From contig BJHF01000020.1 of assembly GCA_014191855.1 (NCBI GenBank), positions 1 to 64,000 of the forward strand: a stretch of DNA of 64,000 nucleotides, read 5' to 3'. This stretch comes from Deltaproteobacteria bacterium. GTDB taxonomy: Bacteria > Myxococcota_A > UBA796 > SXON01. Both the position numbers and the translations under genes were made by a program. Positions within the stretch are counted from its first letter, which is position 1. Each line of letters begins with the position of its first letter. This document shows, piece after piece, positions 42,430 to 51,707 of the stretch. The notes beneath the pieces were generated by a model, which ran no database searches, was not told the DNA's origin, and saw only the letters and a program-made list of their open reading frames with translations.

Positions 42430-43014
42430 TCAAGCCTGCGAGGCCTCCGTCATCCACTTGAACGAAGCCGGCGCTCGCCACGCTTCCATGCGGTCCAGGA
42501 GCCGGTCAAGGTCGGTGTCGTCCAGCAAGAACGCCCGGTGCTCCGGGCGCACGAAGCCCTCGGCGACGAGGTGATCGAGCGCCCCGATCAGCGGCTTCCA
42601 CAGGCCCGCGACGTCGAGGAGGCCAACCGGCTTGGTGTGCAGGCCAAGCTGGCCCCAGGTGAACACCTCGAACAGCTCCTCCAGCGTACCAATACCGCCG
42701 GGTAACGCCAGGAATCCATCGGCGAGCTCGGCCATCAGCGCCTTGCGCACATGCATCGAGGGCACCACCTCCATCCGTGTGAGCCCACGGTGGCCCACCT
42801 CCAGCGCTTGCAGGTGCTCCGGGATCACGCCGGTAACCGGCACGCCGCGGGCCAACGCCGCGTCGGCCAGCACGCCCATGATCCCCACGCTTCCGCCGCC
42901 GTACACGAGGCCCATACCCCGGGCGGCCAGCCGCGACGCGAGCAGGATCGCAGCGTCTCGATACGCAGGTTGAGTGCCGACGGCGGAACCACAGAAGACG
43001 GCGAGCGTACGCAT
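42430..43014 (-). CDS. LOG-family protein (cytokinin riboside 5'-monophosphate phosphoribohydrolase type)
   Basis: A 194-residue enzyme. It starts MRTLAVFCGSAVGTQPAY, and the nucleotide and catalytic motifs are YGGGSVGIMGVLADAAL and LPGGIGTLEELFEVFTWGQL (the PGGxGTxxE signature), with MHVRKALMAELAD before it. Enzymes of this family cleave ribose 5-phosphate from nucleoside monophosphates; in bacteria this is often nucleotide salvage rather than hormone production. The longer frame to 43197 overlaps the divergent kinase gene, so the ATG at 43014 is preferred. Confidence 0.9.
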   Translation of the reverse strand: MRTLAVFCGSAVGTQPAYRDAAILLASRLAARGMGLVYGGGSVGIMGVLADAALARGVPVTGVIPEHLQALEVGHRGLTRMEVVPSMHVRKALMAELADGFLALPGGIGTLEELFEVFTWGQLGLHTKPVGLLDVAGLWKPLIGALDHLVAEGFVRPEHRAFLLDDTDLDRLLDRMEAWRAPASFKWMTEASQA

Positions 43015-43065
43015 GGCGGGGCGGATTAGCCGCCGACGCCGCGAAAGGCCAACGCCGAGTTGTGG

Positions 43066-43071
43066 TACCCT
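43066..43071 (+). promoter_or_regulatory. TACCCT -10-like hexamer 10 nt before the kinase gene
   Basis: TACCCT precedes the ATG at 43082 by ten bases in the 67-bp divergent gap to the LOG gene. No ribosome-binding site is visible. Confidence 0.35.
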
Positions 43072-43081
43072 CCACTCACTC

Positions 43082-44821
43082 ATGATCCCCGACCCCAGCC
43101 TGTCAGAGTACACGGGCCTCCGAGAAGCGCACCACAGCGACCGCACCCTCGTGCTTTCGGCGCACCGGATGAACGACGGTACGCCGGTCATGCTCAAGAT
43201 GGTGGCGCCGGGCTGCGGAGATCCAGGCGCTGCGCGGAGCCTGCGCTGGGAGTACGAGCTGCTGCTCCTGGCGAGGGGCGAAGCGGTCGTCGGGACGAAT
43301 CGGCTGATTCAGTCCCCTTCGGGGCCGGTACTGGAGCTGGAGGACCTCGGGGAGATCACGCTCGCCAACGCGCCGGCCCTCGCCGCGGAGCAGGTGCTTC
43401 AGATCGGAATCGAGCTCGCCACCGTGCTCACGCGGATCCACCGGCTCGGGGTGCTGCATCGCGACATTCACCCGGAAAACATCGCTTACTCCAAGGCGAC
43501 TGGCCGCGTGACGTTGCTGGACTTCGACGCTGCGGCCCGGGTGGAGGGGCGCACCCAGCGCAGCGCCGAAGCCGGCCTGGGAGGCGCGTTCGGGTACTGG
43601 GCACCCGAGCAGACCGGGCGGATCAACCTCCCCGTGGACCAGCGCACCGACCTCTACAGCCTCGGCGCCGTCCTCTACCGCCTGCTCACGGGCACCGCGC
43701 CAGGGGCCACCGACGACGCCCTCTCAGCGGTGCACGCGGCCCTGGCGATCGTGCCCACGCCCGCGCACACCCTCCGCCCCGAGGTGCCGGCCACCGTCTC
43801 CAAGATCGTGGCGCGCCTGCTCGCCAAGGTGCCCGAGGACCGGTACCAGAGCGCTGCAGGGCTGGCGTTCGACCTCACGCGCGCCAGGGACGATCTCCGC
43901 CTCACCCGCCGCGTGTCGGATTTTCCGCTCGGCTCGCGCGACGTTTCGGAAGTATTCTCGCCGTCACGCCGGCTCTACGGGCGCGCCGACGCCCTGGCCG
44001 CGCTGGCCGGCACCCTGAGCAGCGGCGCCGCTTCGGGGAACGGCACCGTCGTCACCATCACGGGCCCGCCGGGCGTCGGTAAGTCCGCGTTGGTGGCGGA
44101 AGCAGCGCGCCTCATCGCGGCGGGTGGCGGGGCGATCGCCGGGGGGCGCTACGACCAGACCGCGCCGAGCCCGATGAGCGGCATCGTCGAGGCGTTGCAC
44201 GCGGCGATCCGGGCCGCGCTCACCCTCCCCGAACGGGAGCTCGCGGTCGTTCGCGCCCGCGTGCTCGATGCGGTGGAGGAGTCTGGGCCGGCCTTCCTGG
44301 ATCTGGTCCCCAAACTCAAGCTGCTCGTGCCAGCGCTCCCGCCCGTTCCGGAGCTCCCCCCTGCCGAAGCACGCAATCGAACCCTCGCTGGTCTCGACGC
44401 GTTGGCGCGCGCGCTCCACACCCCCTCCCGGCGGCTGGTGCTGTTCCTCGACGACCTGCAGTGGGCCGACGCCCCCTCCCTCGAGCTGCTGGAGCGGCTG
44501 CTGCTCACGCCCGAGGGACGGCCAACGTTGATGCTCGCCTGGCGAGACGCGGAGTTGAGCGAGGGTCACCCGCTGACTGCGGTGCTGGCGCGCCTCCCGG
44601 CAGAATCCGTGCGTGCGCTCCAGCTTGGCCCCCTGGGCGTGGCCGAGGTCACCGAGCTGGTGGCCGACACCCTGTCCTGCCCGCCCAGCCGCGCCGCTGA
44701 GCTCGCGGAGCCACTGGCGACCAAGAGTGCAGGAAACCCCTACTTCGTGCTGCAGCTGCTCGAAGCGTTGCACGAGCGGGGCGGGCTGCGCTTCGACGCC
44801 GACCAGCGGGGCTGGACGTGA
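43082..44821 (+). CDS. Ser/Thr kinase plus AAA-type ATPase, 5' part of an interrupted kinase-ATPase-GAF-cyclase gene
   Basis: A 579-residue product. Residues 10-270 are a Hanks-type kinase: the ATP-anchoring Lys is probably Lys39 in VMLKMV, HRD is at 126-128 (HRDIHPENI), the Mg motif is DFD at 147-149 rather than DFG, and the APE-equivalent is WAPEQTGRIN. Residues 297-579 are an AAA_16-type ATPase with Walker A GPPGVGKS (328-335) and Walker B LFLDDLQWAD. The frame ends at TGA 44819-44821. The next ORF continues in the same frame, so in relatives the two are expected to be one protein. A single base change (TGG to TGA) would explain the break. Confidence 0.85.
   Translation: MIPDPSLSEYTGLREAHHSDRTLVLSAHRMNDGTPVMLKMVAPGCGDPGAARSLRWEYELLLLARGEAVVGTNRLIQSPSGPVLELEDLGEITLANAPALAAEQVLQIGIELATVLTRIHRLGVLHRDIHPENIAYSKATGRVTLLDFDAAARVEGRTQRSAEAGLGGAFGYWAPEQTGRINLPVDQRTDLYSLGAVLYRLLTGTAPGATDDALSAVHAALAIVPTPAHTLRPEVPATVSKIVARLLAKVPEDRYQSAAGLAFDLTRARDDLRLTRRVSDFPLGSRDVSEVFSPSRRLYGRADALAALAGTLSSGAASGNGTVVTITGPPGVGKSALVAEAARLIAAGGGAIAGGRYDQTAPSPMSGIVEALHAAIRAALTLPERELAVVRARVLDAVEESGPAFLDLVPKLKLLVPALPPVPELPPAEARNRTLAGLDALARALHTPSRRLVLFLDDLQWADAPSLELLERLLLTPEGRPTLMLAWRDAELSEGHPLTAVLARLPAESVRALQLGPLGVAEVTELVADTLSCPPSRAAELAEPLATKSAGNPYFVLQLLEALHERGGLRFDADQRGWT
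44819..44821 (+). other. In-frame TGA separating the two halves of the kinase-cyclase gene
   Basis: The codons run GGC TGG ACG TGA AGC GAA TCC, and the frame is then open for over 3 kb. Related proteins usually show W-x-W followed by an acidic residue here, so TGG is the expected codon. Other genes in the window use TGA as a true stop, so a changed genetic code is not the reason. Confidence 0.7.
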
Positions 44822-44848
44822 AGCGAATCCGACGTCGCCCGCATCGAG

Positions 44849-47800
44849 ATGGCCGACAATCTGGCGGTGCTGCTGGCAGAGCGCCTCAGCGGCTTGCCGG
44901 CGGCCACGCGCAAGGTCGTCGCGATCGTGGCGCGGCTCGGGCATCGAGCGCTTGTGGCGCTGCTCGCCGCCGCGCTCGGCGAGGCGGCAGAGCGCGCGCT
45001 CGCCGCCCTCGAACCCGCGTTGATTGCCGGGCATCTCGTGCTGAGCTCGGAGTCCGACGCGGTCAGCTTCGCCCACCACCGTGTGCGGGAGGCGGCCCTG
45101 GCCGCGCAGGACGGCGCGGAGGTTGACCACCGCGCAGTCGCCCGCCGCCTGGCCGCCCAAGCCGACGAATTCGACGCGTTCGTGGTGGCGGAGCGCTGCA
45201 TCGAGGCCATGGATGCGGCCTTGGCGCCCGCCGACGCCATACCGTTTGCACGCGCGCTCACCCGGGCGGCACGCGCGGCCCGCCTCGCGGGGGCAACCGC
45301 GGCGGCCTTGAACTACGCAGAGCACGGCGCGCGCGCGTTGAACGGCACCGACGCGAAAGAGCTCTGGTTGGAGCTGTACATCGAAGGTGCGCGAGCCTCG
45401 GTGATCTGCACCGACCGCGTGCCCGTCCCAGACTTCATCGCGGTGCTCACCCAGACCGCGCTCGATCGGCCGACGAAGAATCGCGTTCAAGCCCTGAAGA
45501 TCGAGCGACACCTCGCGCGCTGGGAGAACGATGCTGCGCTGGACAGCACCATCGCGGCGCTGAGCGACCTCGGCGTTCGTCTACCCCAAAACCCGACCCT
45601 TGCGCATGTGCTCCTGGGCCTCGGGCGAACCGCGCTCACTCTGTGGCGAACGGGCGACGAGCGGCTTGCGCAGCTCCCCATCGCGACCGACCCCGACGTG
45701 TTGGCCGCGCAAGACCTGCTGCTGCGTTCGATCACCGCCGCCTATTATTCGCGTCCCAACCTGCTTTCGCTGGTGATCATCACCTCGATCGACCTCGCCG
45801 TCGCCAAGGGCATCGGCCCGCCGACCGGGTGGGCGTTCTCCGCCTACGCCTTCATCCAGGCGGTGATCCTCGGCAAGCTCGACCGCGGGCTCTATTTTGC
45901 GCGCCTCGCGCGGGCGACGCTCAAGCGAACGGACGCCAGCTACCTCGCCACCCGCGTGGAGCTCACCGTCATCGGCTTCATCGAGAGCCGAGAGGGGCGG
46001 CTCGCGGAGATCAGCGGGCGCTACGAGGCCATGCTCCCGCAGGCGATCGCCGACGGGGACTGGGAATATGGCGCGCTCTGCGCCAACAACGTGGTGTTGT
46101 TCGGGCTCGGTGGGAGCATCCCGCTTGATGAGCTGGTCCCAAAGGCCGAGCGGATGTTGGCCACCTGCGTGGGCCTGGGGCATCGGCGACAAGTCGTGGC
46201 CGCGAAGCTCTTCGCCCAGGTGGCGGACGCCCTCCGAAGCGGGCCGGACGACGCCGGCGAGGTGAGCGGGCGCTTTGTGACTGCGAGCGAGCTCGCCCGA
46301 TCGACGGCGGAGGTCAGCGACCCGAACCTGATCTCAAGCTGGCATGCGGGCCGCACGCTGGTGAACGTGCACCTCGGCGAGTTCGAGCGCGCCGCGGCCT
46401 GCGCGGCCGAGATGGACCCGTTCCTTGCCGCCCACCCCGGCGCGCCGCAAGCCTACTGGCACCACACGTGTGGCGGCATCGCGCGGGCGTTGGCGGCGCG
46501 TTCAGCGGTCGGCACCTCGAAACGTGCGCTGCTCACCGCGGCGAAGCGCTCACGCAAAGCCTTGTTGTCGTGGGTGGCCGCATCGCCGCACAATCACGAG
46601 CACCGGCTGCACCTCGTCGATGGGGCGCTCGCGGCCGGCGCCGGGAGCACCGAGGTGGCGCTTGGCCACTTTGAGCAGGCGGCGCGCCTCGCCCTCCACG
46701 GCGAGTTCATCGGAGACGCCGCGTTGGCGAACCAGCTCGCTGCCAGGGCGCTCCGCGACGCCGATCACGCCCGAGCGGGCTCCGGATACTTGTCCGAGGC
46801 GATCACCCTGTACGGACGGTGGGGTGCAAAGGCCGTTGTAGACCGGCTGCGAAGCCTCGGAGGCACGACGGAGGCCGTGGTGGCCCCCTCGGCGAGCGCG
46901 CGGGGCTTCCTCGCCCCCGAACACGTGGCGCTCTTGCGGGCGGCGCGGGCGGTTTCCGAAGTAACCGGCCTCCATGCCCTGTTACAAACAGTGCTGCGGG
47001 TCCTCGTCGAGGCGGTCGGCGCCCGCCGGGGGCTCCTGGCCATCCCGGCGAAGGGCAAACTCGTCGCAGTCGCGAGCGCAACATCCACGGAGGGCGAAGT
47101 GGCCGTGGAGGTGCTCACCGCAGACCTTGCCGCCAACCCCGAGGATCTCGTACCCGGGAGCGCAGCGACGATCGCCTACGTGGCGCGCACCGGTGAGCCG
47201 CTGAAGGTGGACGAACCCCGCTCGCTGCTCGTGGTGCCGCTTCGTAAGGGAGAAACGCTGGTGGGGGTGGTGTACCTCGACAATGACGCCTTGCCCGGCG
47301 CGTTTGGCGCCTGGCACGAGGAGCTGGCCTCGGTGCTCGCCGCGCAGGCGGCGATCGCGCTCCAAAACGCCGGGCTGGTTGAAGACTTGCGCTCCTCGCT
47401 GGAGATGCAAACGCGCATCGCGAATTCCTACAATCGCTTCGTGCCGCACGAGCTGATCGCGCTCCTGGAGCGAAACGGGATCCTGGAGGTGCTGCCCGGC
47501 GACCAGGTGATGACCGAATTCACGGTGCTGTTCGCCGACGTCCGCGGCTTCACCGCCATCGCCGAGCAGCTACCCCCGTCCCTGACCTTCTATTTTATCA
47601 ACGAGTACCTCCGCCATGTGCAGCCCGCCGTCGACCAGAACGGCGGCATCATCAACCAGTTCCTCGGCGACGGGATCATGGCGTTGTTCCCGAAGAATGC
47701 GGACGCGGCCGTTGCTGGGGCGGTCGCGATGTTCGCCGGAGTGCGCGCGTACAACGCGGGCCGTGAGGCCACGCTGCCTGAGATCCGCATCGGTGTCGGG

Positions 47801-48196
47801 ATGAACACGGGAATGCTCGCGCTTGGAACCCGCGGCGTGCCGGAGCGCCTCGATTGTGGCGTCGTCGGCGATCCGGTGAACATCGCCTCCCGGGTGGAGG
47901 GGCTCACCAAGCCCTACGGCGCCCCGCTGGTGATCAGCGAAACCACCTATGCGGCGATGAAGCACCCCGAGCGCTTTGCGATCCGGGAATTGGACCTGGT
48001 CGTGCCGGTTGGGCGCAAGCAGCCGCTGCGGATCTACGAGGTCATCGACGCCGAAGTCGGCGCCATGCGCGACGGGAAACTTGCAACGCTGGAGCGCTTC
48101 CACGCCGCCCGCACCGCGCTCACGGCCGGCCGCTTTGAAGAGGCGCTCGCCGGCTTCTCTGCATGCGTAACGGCGTTCCCCGCAGACTCCGCGTAG
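44849..48196 (+). CDS. ATPase C-terminal helical region plus GAF plus class III nucleotide cyclase, 3' part of the interrupted gene
   Basis: An open frame of 1115 codons from ATG 44849. Residues about 1-650 continue the ATPase (MADNLAVLLAERLSGLP) and then helical TPR-like repeats. A GAF domain lies at about 690-850 (VSEVTGLHALLQTVLRVLVE to AQAAIALQNAGL). A class III cyclase catalytic domain lies at about 885-1075: FTVLFADVRGFTAIAE and FLGDGIMALF give the two metal-binding Asp, and RLDCGVVGDPVNIASRVEGL gives the purine-binding Asp and transition-state Asn/Arg. It would make a cyclic nucleotide. Without the kinase half its control would be lost; whether it is translated alone after the TGA is unknown. 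Confidence 0.85.
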   Translation: MADNLAVLLAERLSGLPAATRKVVAIVARLGHRALVALLAAALGEAAERALAALEPALIAGHLVLSSESDAVSFAHHRVREAALAAQDGAEVDHRAVARRLAAQADEFDAFVVAERCIEAMDAALAPADAIPFARALTRAARAARLAGATAAALNYAEHGARALNGTDAKELWLELYIEGARASVICTDRVPVPDFIAVLTQTALDRPTKNRVQALKIERHLARWENDAALDSTIAALSDLGVRLPQNPTLAHVLLGLGRTALTLWRTGDERLAQLPIATDPDVLAAQDLLLRSITAAYYSRPNLLSLVIITSIDLAVAKGIGPPTGWAFSAYAFIQAVILGKLDRGLYFARLARATLKRTDASYLATRVELTVIGFIESREGRLAEISGRYEAMLPQAIADGDWEYGALCANNVVLFGLGGSIPLDELVPKAERMLATCVGLGHRRQVVAAKLFAQVADALRSGPDDAGEVSGRFVTASELARSTAEVSDPNLISSWHAGRTLVNVHLGEFERAAACAAEMDPFLAAHPGAPQAYWHHTCGGIARALAARSAVGTSKRALLTAAKRSRKALLSWVAASPHNHEHRLHLVDGALAAGAGSTEVALGHFEQAARLALHGEFIGDAALANQLAARALRDADHARAGSGYLSEAITLYGRWGAKAVVDRLRSLGGTTEAVVAPSASARGFLAPEHVALLRAARAVSEVTGLHALLQTVLRVLVEAVGARRGLLAIPAKGKLVAVASATSTEGEVAVEVLTADLAANPEDLVPGSAATIAYVARTGEPLKVDEPRSLLVVPLRKGETLVGVVYLDNDALPGAFGAWHEELASVLAAQAAIALQNAGLVEDLRSSLEMQTRIANSYNRFVPHELIALLERNGILEVLPGDQVMTEFTVLFADVRGFTAIAEQLPPSLTFYFINEYLRHVQPAVDQNGGIINQFLGDGIMALFPKNADAAVAGAVAMFAGVRAYNAGREATLPEIRIGVGMNTGMLALGTRGVPERLDCGVVGDPVNIASRVEGLTKPYGAPLVISETTYAAMKHPERFAIRELDLVVPVGRKQPLRIYEVIDAEVGAMRDGKLATLERFHAARTALTAGRFEEALAGFSACVTAFPADSA

Positions 48197-48285
48197 CCTG
48201 CTGGTGCAGCGGTGCGCCCAGCTCCGCGAAGATGGCGCCGCGGGTTGGGACGGCGCGTACCGACCGAAAGTAAAGTAGCGGCGCG

Positions 48286-50958
48286 TTACTCGCGCGACCA
48301 GATGCTCACCCCGGTGCGGCAAGCTCCCGCCCCGTACACGTCCGGTCGATCCTGGCAGATCGTGCTGGTCGCCGCCGTGGCGCTCGACGCATAGATCGGC
48401 AAAACCTTGTACGTCGGGCCCCCACCGTTGGAGCAGCCCACGCCCCAGTGGCCAGCCTCGGAGGAGGAGCAGTAGAAGCTCGACGTCACGGAGCCGCCCG
48501 TGCCATAGCTGTACACGCCGTTCTGCGCCTGGTAACTCGACCAGCTCCAGACCATGGTGGTGGAAGGCGACGTGTACCAGTTGCTGCCGTAGCTGTAGAG
48601 GTAGACGCGCGAGGTCGAGGTGCTCAGCTCGTCGAGGTAGGCTTGGACGGACTGGGTCCAACCGCCGCCCGCGAGCGTCATCTCGCACAACACATCGAAG
48701 GGCGCGCTGCCGGTGCCCGATCCATCCGGATCGATGGTGTAGGTTCCGTTCCCGACGCTTTTGCCGGAGTCGAGGATATCGAGACAGTCCAGCCCGTCCG
48801 GGCACGTTCCGTCGGACTCGGGAAAGAGGAGCGGATCGTCGTCGTCGCAATCGGTAGCGTCTGTCACGTAGCCGACGGGGGTGCCACAGGTTGAAGTTGA
48901 GGTGCTCGCGTCCCCATAACCGTCGGCGTCATTGTCGAGGTACCACGTGGTGGTGGGCACGCCGTCGTCGGCCACGCCGTCGCAATCTTGATCGATCGCA
49001 TCGCAAATCTCGGTGGCGGCGGGGTTGATGGAGGCGTCGGTGTCGTCGCAGTCGGTAGAGGGCCCCACGTACCCGGCGGGAACCGAGCAACTGACGGATG
49101 AAACGGCGCTGTCGCCGAACGAGTCGAGATCGGCGTCGAAGTACCAGGTGTAGGTGGCGAGCCCGTCGTCCACGACGGTGTCACAATCTTCGTCCACGCC
49201 GTCGCACGTCTCCGCTGCGGCGGGGTTGATCGCCGCGTCTGCGTCGTTGCAATCGCCCGAGGCGGCAACGTAGTCCGCGGGCGCCGCGCAGTTTACGGTG
49301 GAGGCCGCGGGATCGCCGTAGCTGTCGCCGTCGTCGTCGAGGTACCAGGCGTAGGTGGTGAGGCCGTCGTCCGCCACCGTGTCACAATCCTCGTCCACCC
49401 CGTCGCACGTTTCGGTCGCAGCCGGGTTGATCGTCGCATCGGCGTCGTTGCAGTCGGTGTCCGAGGCCACGTAGCCGGCCGGCAACGCGCAGCTTGAGGT
49501 GCTCACGGCGGGATCGCCGTAGCCGTCCAAATCCGCGTCTGCGTACCAGGTGTACACGCTCACGCTGTCGTCCACCACGCCGTCACAATCCTCGTCCACC
49601 CCATCGCACGTCTCCATGGCGCCCGGGTAAACGCCGGCTTCCGTGTCGTCGCAGTCCGTGTCGTCCGCGACGTAGCCAACGGGGGCCGAACAATCCGAGA
49701 CCGCGATGCTGGCGTCGCCGAACGTGTCTGAATCGGCGTCCGCGTAGTAGTCACTCGGGTCCACGGCGCCGTCGTCCACCGTGCCGTCGCAATCCTCGTC
49801 TACCCCATCGCACGTTTCGGGCGCGCCGGGGTACACGTTTGCGTCGAGATCGTCGCAGTCGTCGTCGGTCGCGACGTAGCCGCTGGGTTGGGTGCAGCTC
49901 ACCGCCGTGAAGGTGCTGGCGCCGTAGGTGTCGCCATCGGCGTCGCCATACCAGGTGGTCGCGTCTGAGGCGGAGTCTTCGTCGATCTCGGAATCGCAGT
50001 CGTCGTCGATGGAATTGCACAGCTCGACGGCGCCGGGGTTCACCGCACCATTGGCATCGTCGCAGTCCGTCGAGTTCGAAACGTATCCGACCGGCGCACC
50101 GCAGCTCACGACGGCTGAGCCCGTGCCATAGCCGTCCCCATCCCCATCGACGTAGTACGCCGAAGAGTCGGTCGCGCCGTCATCGGCCACGCCGTCGCAG
50201 TCTTGGTCCACGAGATCACACACCTCGTCTGCGCCGGGGTACACGTCGGCCCGCGTGTCGTCGCAGTCGTCGCTCGTCGCGGAGTAGCCCGTCGGTACGG
50301 TGCAAGCGGGCTCCACAACTGCCGGATCGCCAGAGCCGTCGCCGTCCAGATCGACGTAGAAGTCGGTCGTCACCCCGTCGTCCACAACGCCATCACAGTC
50401 ATTGTCGAGCAGGTCGCAAAGCTCCTCGGCGTCGGGCGCAACGGAAGCATCGGTGTCATCGCAGTCGCGATCGTTTTCGACATAGCCTGCGTCATCGTCG
50501 CAGGTCAACTCGCCCGTCGTCGCATCCCCATACCCATCCCCGTCGCCATCGGCCCATCGAAGGGTCCCGACGTCCTCGTCGCGCTCGCCGTCGCAGTCAT
50601 TATCCACATGATCACATACTTCTTCGGCCGCGGGGAACACGGAATGGTCCGCGTCGTCGCAGTCCTCCGCGTTCGTGACATACCCCTCGGAGGCCTCGCA
50701 CGCCTCGGTCGCGGTTGCGGTTGCGTCCCCAAATCCATCGGCGTCGATGTCGGGGTAGAACGAAGACATCACGCCCTCGTCCACCTGCCCGTCGCAATTG
50801 TTGTCGATCCCGTCGCAGATCTCAGGAGCCTCGCAATCGGTGTCCACCACGACGCCGGAATCGCCCGTTTCCTCGGCGCACTTGTCGCCTTCGCACGGGG
50901 TTTCGGGGCAGCCGAGGGCGGCGAGCATGAGCAGGGGGAGGAGGGTAGAGGGTCGCAT
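48286..50958 (-). CDS. MopE-repeat lipoprotein with fibrinogen-like C-terminal domain
   Basis: An 890-residue secreted protein. The signal MRPSTLLPLLMLAALGC has the lipobox Cys at residue 17. Ten consecutive units follow, each with a Cys-Asp core (DNDCDG or DEDCDG), an acidic DxDGDxYGD loop, a CxxPxGYV strand and a DCDDxD turn. This is the putative metal-binding motif of the MopE type, expected to bind calcium or copper. The last ~190 residues start at LDILDSGKSVGNGTYTIDPD and include VLCEMTLAGGGW, the opening of the fibrinogen-related fold, with four more Cys. Likely a surface adhesin or lectin. The longer frame to 51324 overlaps the next gene. Confidence 0.85.
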   Translation of the reverse strand: MRPSTLLPLLMLAALGCPETPCEGDKCAEETGDSGVVVDTDCEAPEICDGIDNNCDGQVDEGVMSSFYPDIDADGFGDATATATEACEASEGYVTNAEDCDDADHSVFPAAEEVCDHVDNDCDGERDEDVGTLRWADGDGDGYGDATTGELTCDDDAGYVENDRDCDDTDASVAPDAEELCDLLDNDCDGVVDDGVTTDFYVDLDGDGSGDPAVVEPACTVPTGYSATSDDCDDTRADVYPGADEVCDLVDQDCDGVADDGATDSSAYYVDGDGDGYGTGSAVVSCGAPVGYVSNSTDCDDANGAVNPGAVELCNSIDDDCDSEIDEDSASDATTWYGDADGDTYGASTFTAVSCTQPSGYVATDDDCDDLDANVYPGAPETCDGVDEDCDGTVDDGAVDPSDYYADADSDTFGDASIAVSDCSAPVGYVADDTDCDDTEAGVYPGAMETCDGVDEDCDGVVDDSVSVYTWYADADLDGYGDPAVSTSSCALPAGYVASDTDCNDADATINPAATETCDGVDEDCDTVADDGLTTYAWYLDDDGDSYGDPAASTVNCAAPADYVAASGDCNDADAAINPAAAETCDGVDEDCDTVVDDGLATYTWYFDADLDSFGDSAVSSVSCSVPAGYVGPSTDCDDTDASINPAATEICDAIDQDCDGVADDGVPTTTWYLDNDADGYGDASTSTSTCGTPVGYVTDATDCDDDDPLLFPESDGTCPDGLDCLDILDSGKSVGNGTYTIDPDGSGTGSAPFDVLCEMTLAGGGWTQSVQAYLDELSTSTSRVYLYSYGSNWYTSPSTTMVWSWSSYQAQNGVYSYGTGGSVTSSFYCSSSEAGHWGVGCSNGGGPTYKVLPIYASSATAATSTICQDRPDVYGAGACRTGVSIWSRE

Positions 50959-50966
50959 GGGGTGGG

Positions 50967-50972
50967 AGTGTA
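50967..50972 (-). promoter_or_regulatory. TACACT -10-like hexamer 8 nt before the MopE-repeat gene
   Basis: On the minus strand TACACT precedes the ATG at 50958 by eight bases, with no ribosome-binding site between. Confidence 0.45.
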
Positions 50973-51080
50973 CACCATGTGGGGGCGGTGCTCGCGGCCA
51001 CGTTGCTTTGCCGGGAGCGGTTCGGGGAGCACCGCGGCGCGACCGGGCCGCGAAGTGCGGCAAGCTACCGCCTTGCCCGC

Positions 51081-51707
51081 CTACATCAAACCCGCCGCCT
51101 TCAACGCCTCGGGCAACGCCGGGATCGCCGCCGCCCAGCCGGTGCCCTTGGAGGGCGTGCCGTCGTCTTCGAGGAGCTGGTTCTCCAGATGGAAGGTCCC
51201 CTTCCCGCGCCGGAGCGTGACGAGGTTCACGAATTCCTTGGGATCGTCGCCACCCAGGTGCGCCACCTCGAAGGGACCCGTGCCCGAAAAGGTCGTTTGT
51301 TGCTTCGCGCTCTCCTCGAACCACATCCCGAAGATCGGCTTTCCTGCCTTGTGGTGCGCCCAGTCCCCCGCGGAGAGCAGCGTGCCCACCCGCAGCGGCT
51401 CGCCGCGCTCCGCGGCCCAGAACGCGAACGGACCCTCGGCGTGGATCACGAGGTCGAGCGCGGCGTCGTGCAGCCGATAGCGCACCAACAGGTTCTCCGC
51501 GCCCTCCAAGCGCTTCAGCGTCGCGTCACGTTCATCCTTGAGCTTCGCCACGACGTCGTCCAGGGGCGCAGTCGCGACGCTCTCCATGTCGGGGGTGACG
51601 TCCAGGTAGGCCGCATCCACCACCACGGTTTGTTTCCCCACGTTCACCTGCACATCGAGGATCTCCCGGGTGTGCTCGAAGCAGCCGGCCAGCATCAGCA
51701 AAATCAT
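51081..51707 (-). CDS. Lipoprotein of unknown function
   Basis: A 208-residue protein with start at ATG 51707, preceded by GGAGG. The signal MILLMLAGC puts the lipobox Cys at residue 9. The mature part is mixed alpha/beta with many charged residues (DVVAKLKDERDATLKRLEGA), no Cys beyond the lipobox and no motif that I recognise. In-frame ATG at 51725 would add MLTEAT before the signal. It is followed by the MopE-repeat gene in the same direction (122-bp gap), with that gene having its own -10-like box. Confidence 0.72.
   Translation of the reverse strand: MILLMLAGCFEHTREILDVQVNVGKQTVVVDAAYLDVTPDMESVATAPLDDVVAKLKDERDATLKRLEGAENLLVRYRLHDAALDLVIHAEGPFAFWAAERGEPLRVGTLLSAGDWAHHKAGKPIFGMWFEESAKQQTTFSGTGPFEVAHLGGDDPKEFVNLVTLRRGKGTFHLENQLLEDDGTPSKGTGWAAAIPALPEALKAAGLM

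Noticed and set aside
44819-44821. TGA read as tryptophan under a different genetic code
   Set aside because: Many genes here end in TGA within start/stop overlaps (ftsE, ftsX, envC, the kinase-regulator pair), so TGA is a normal stop in this organism.
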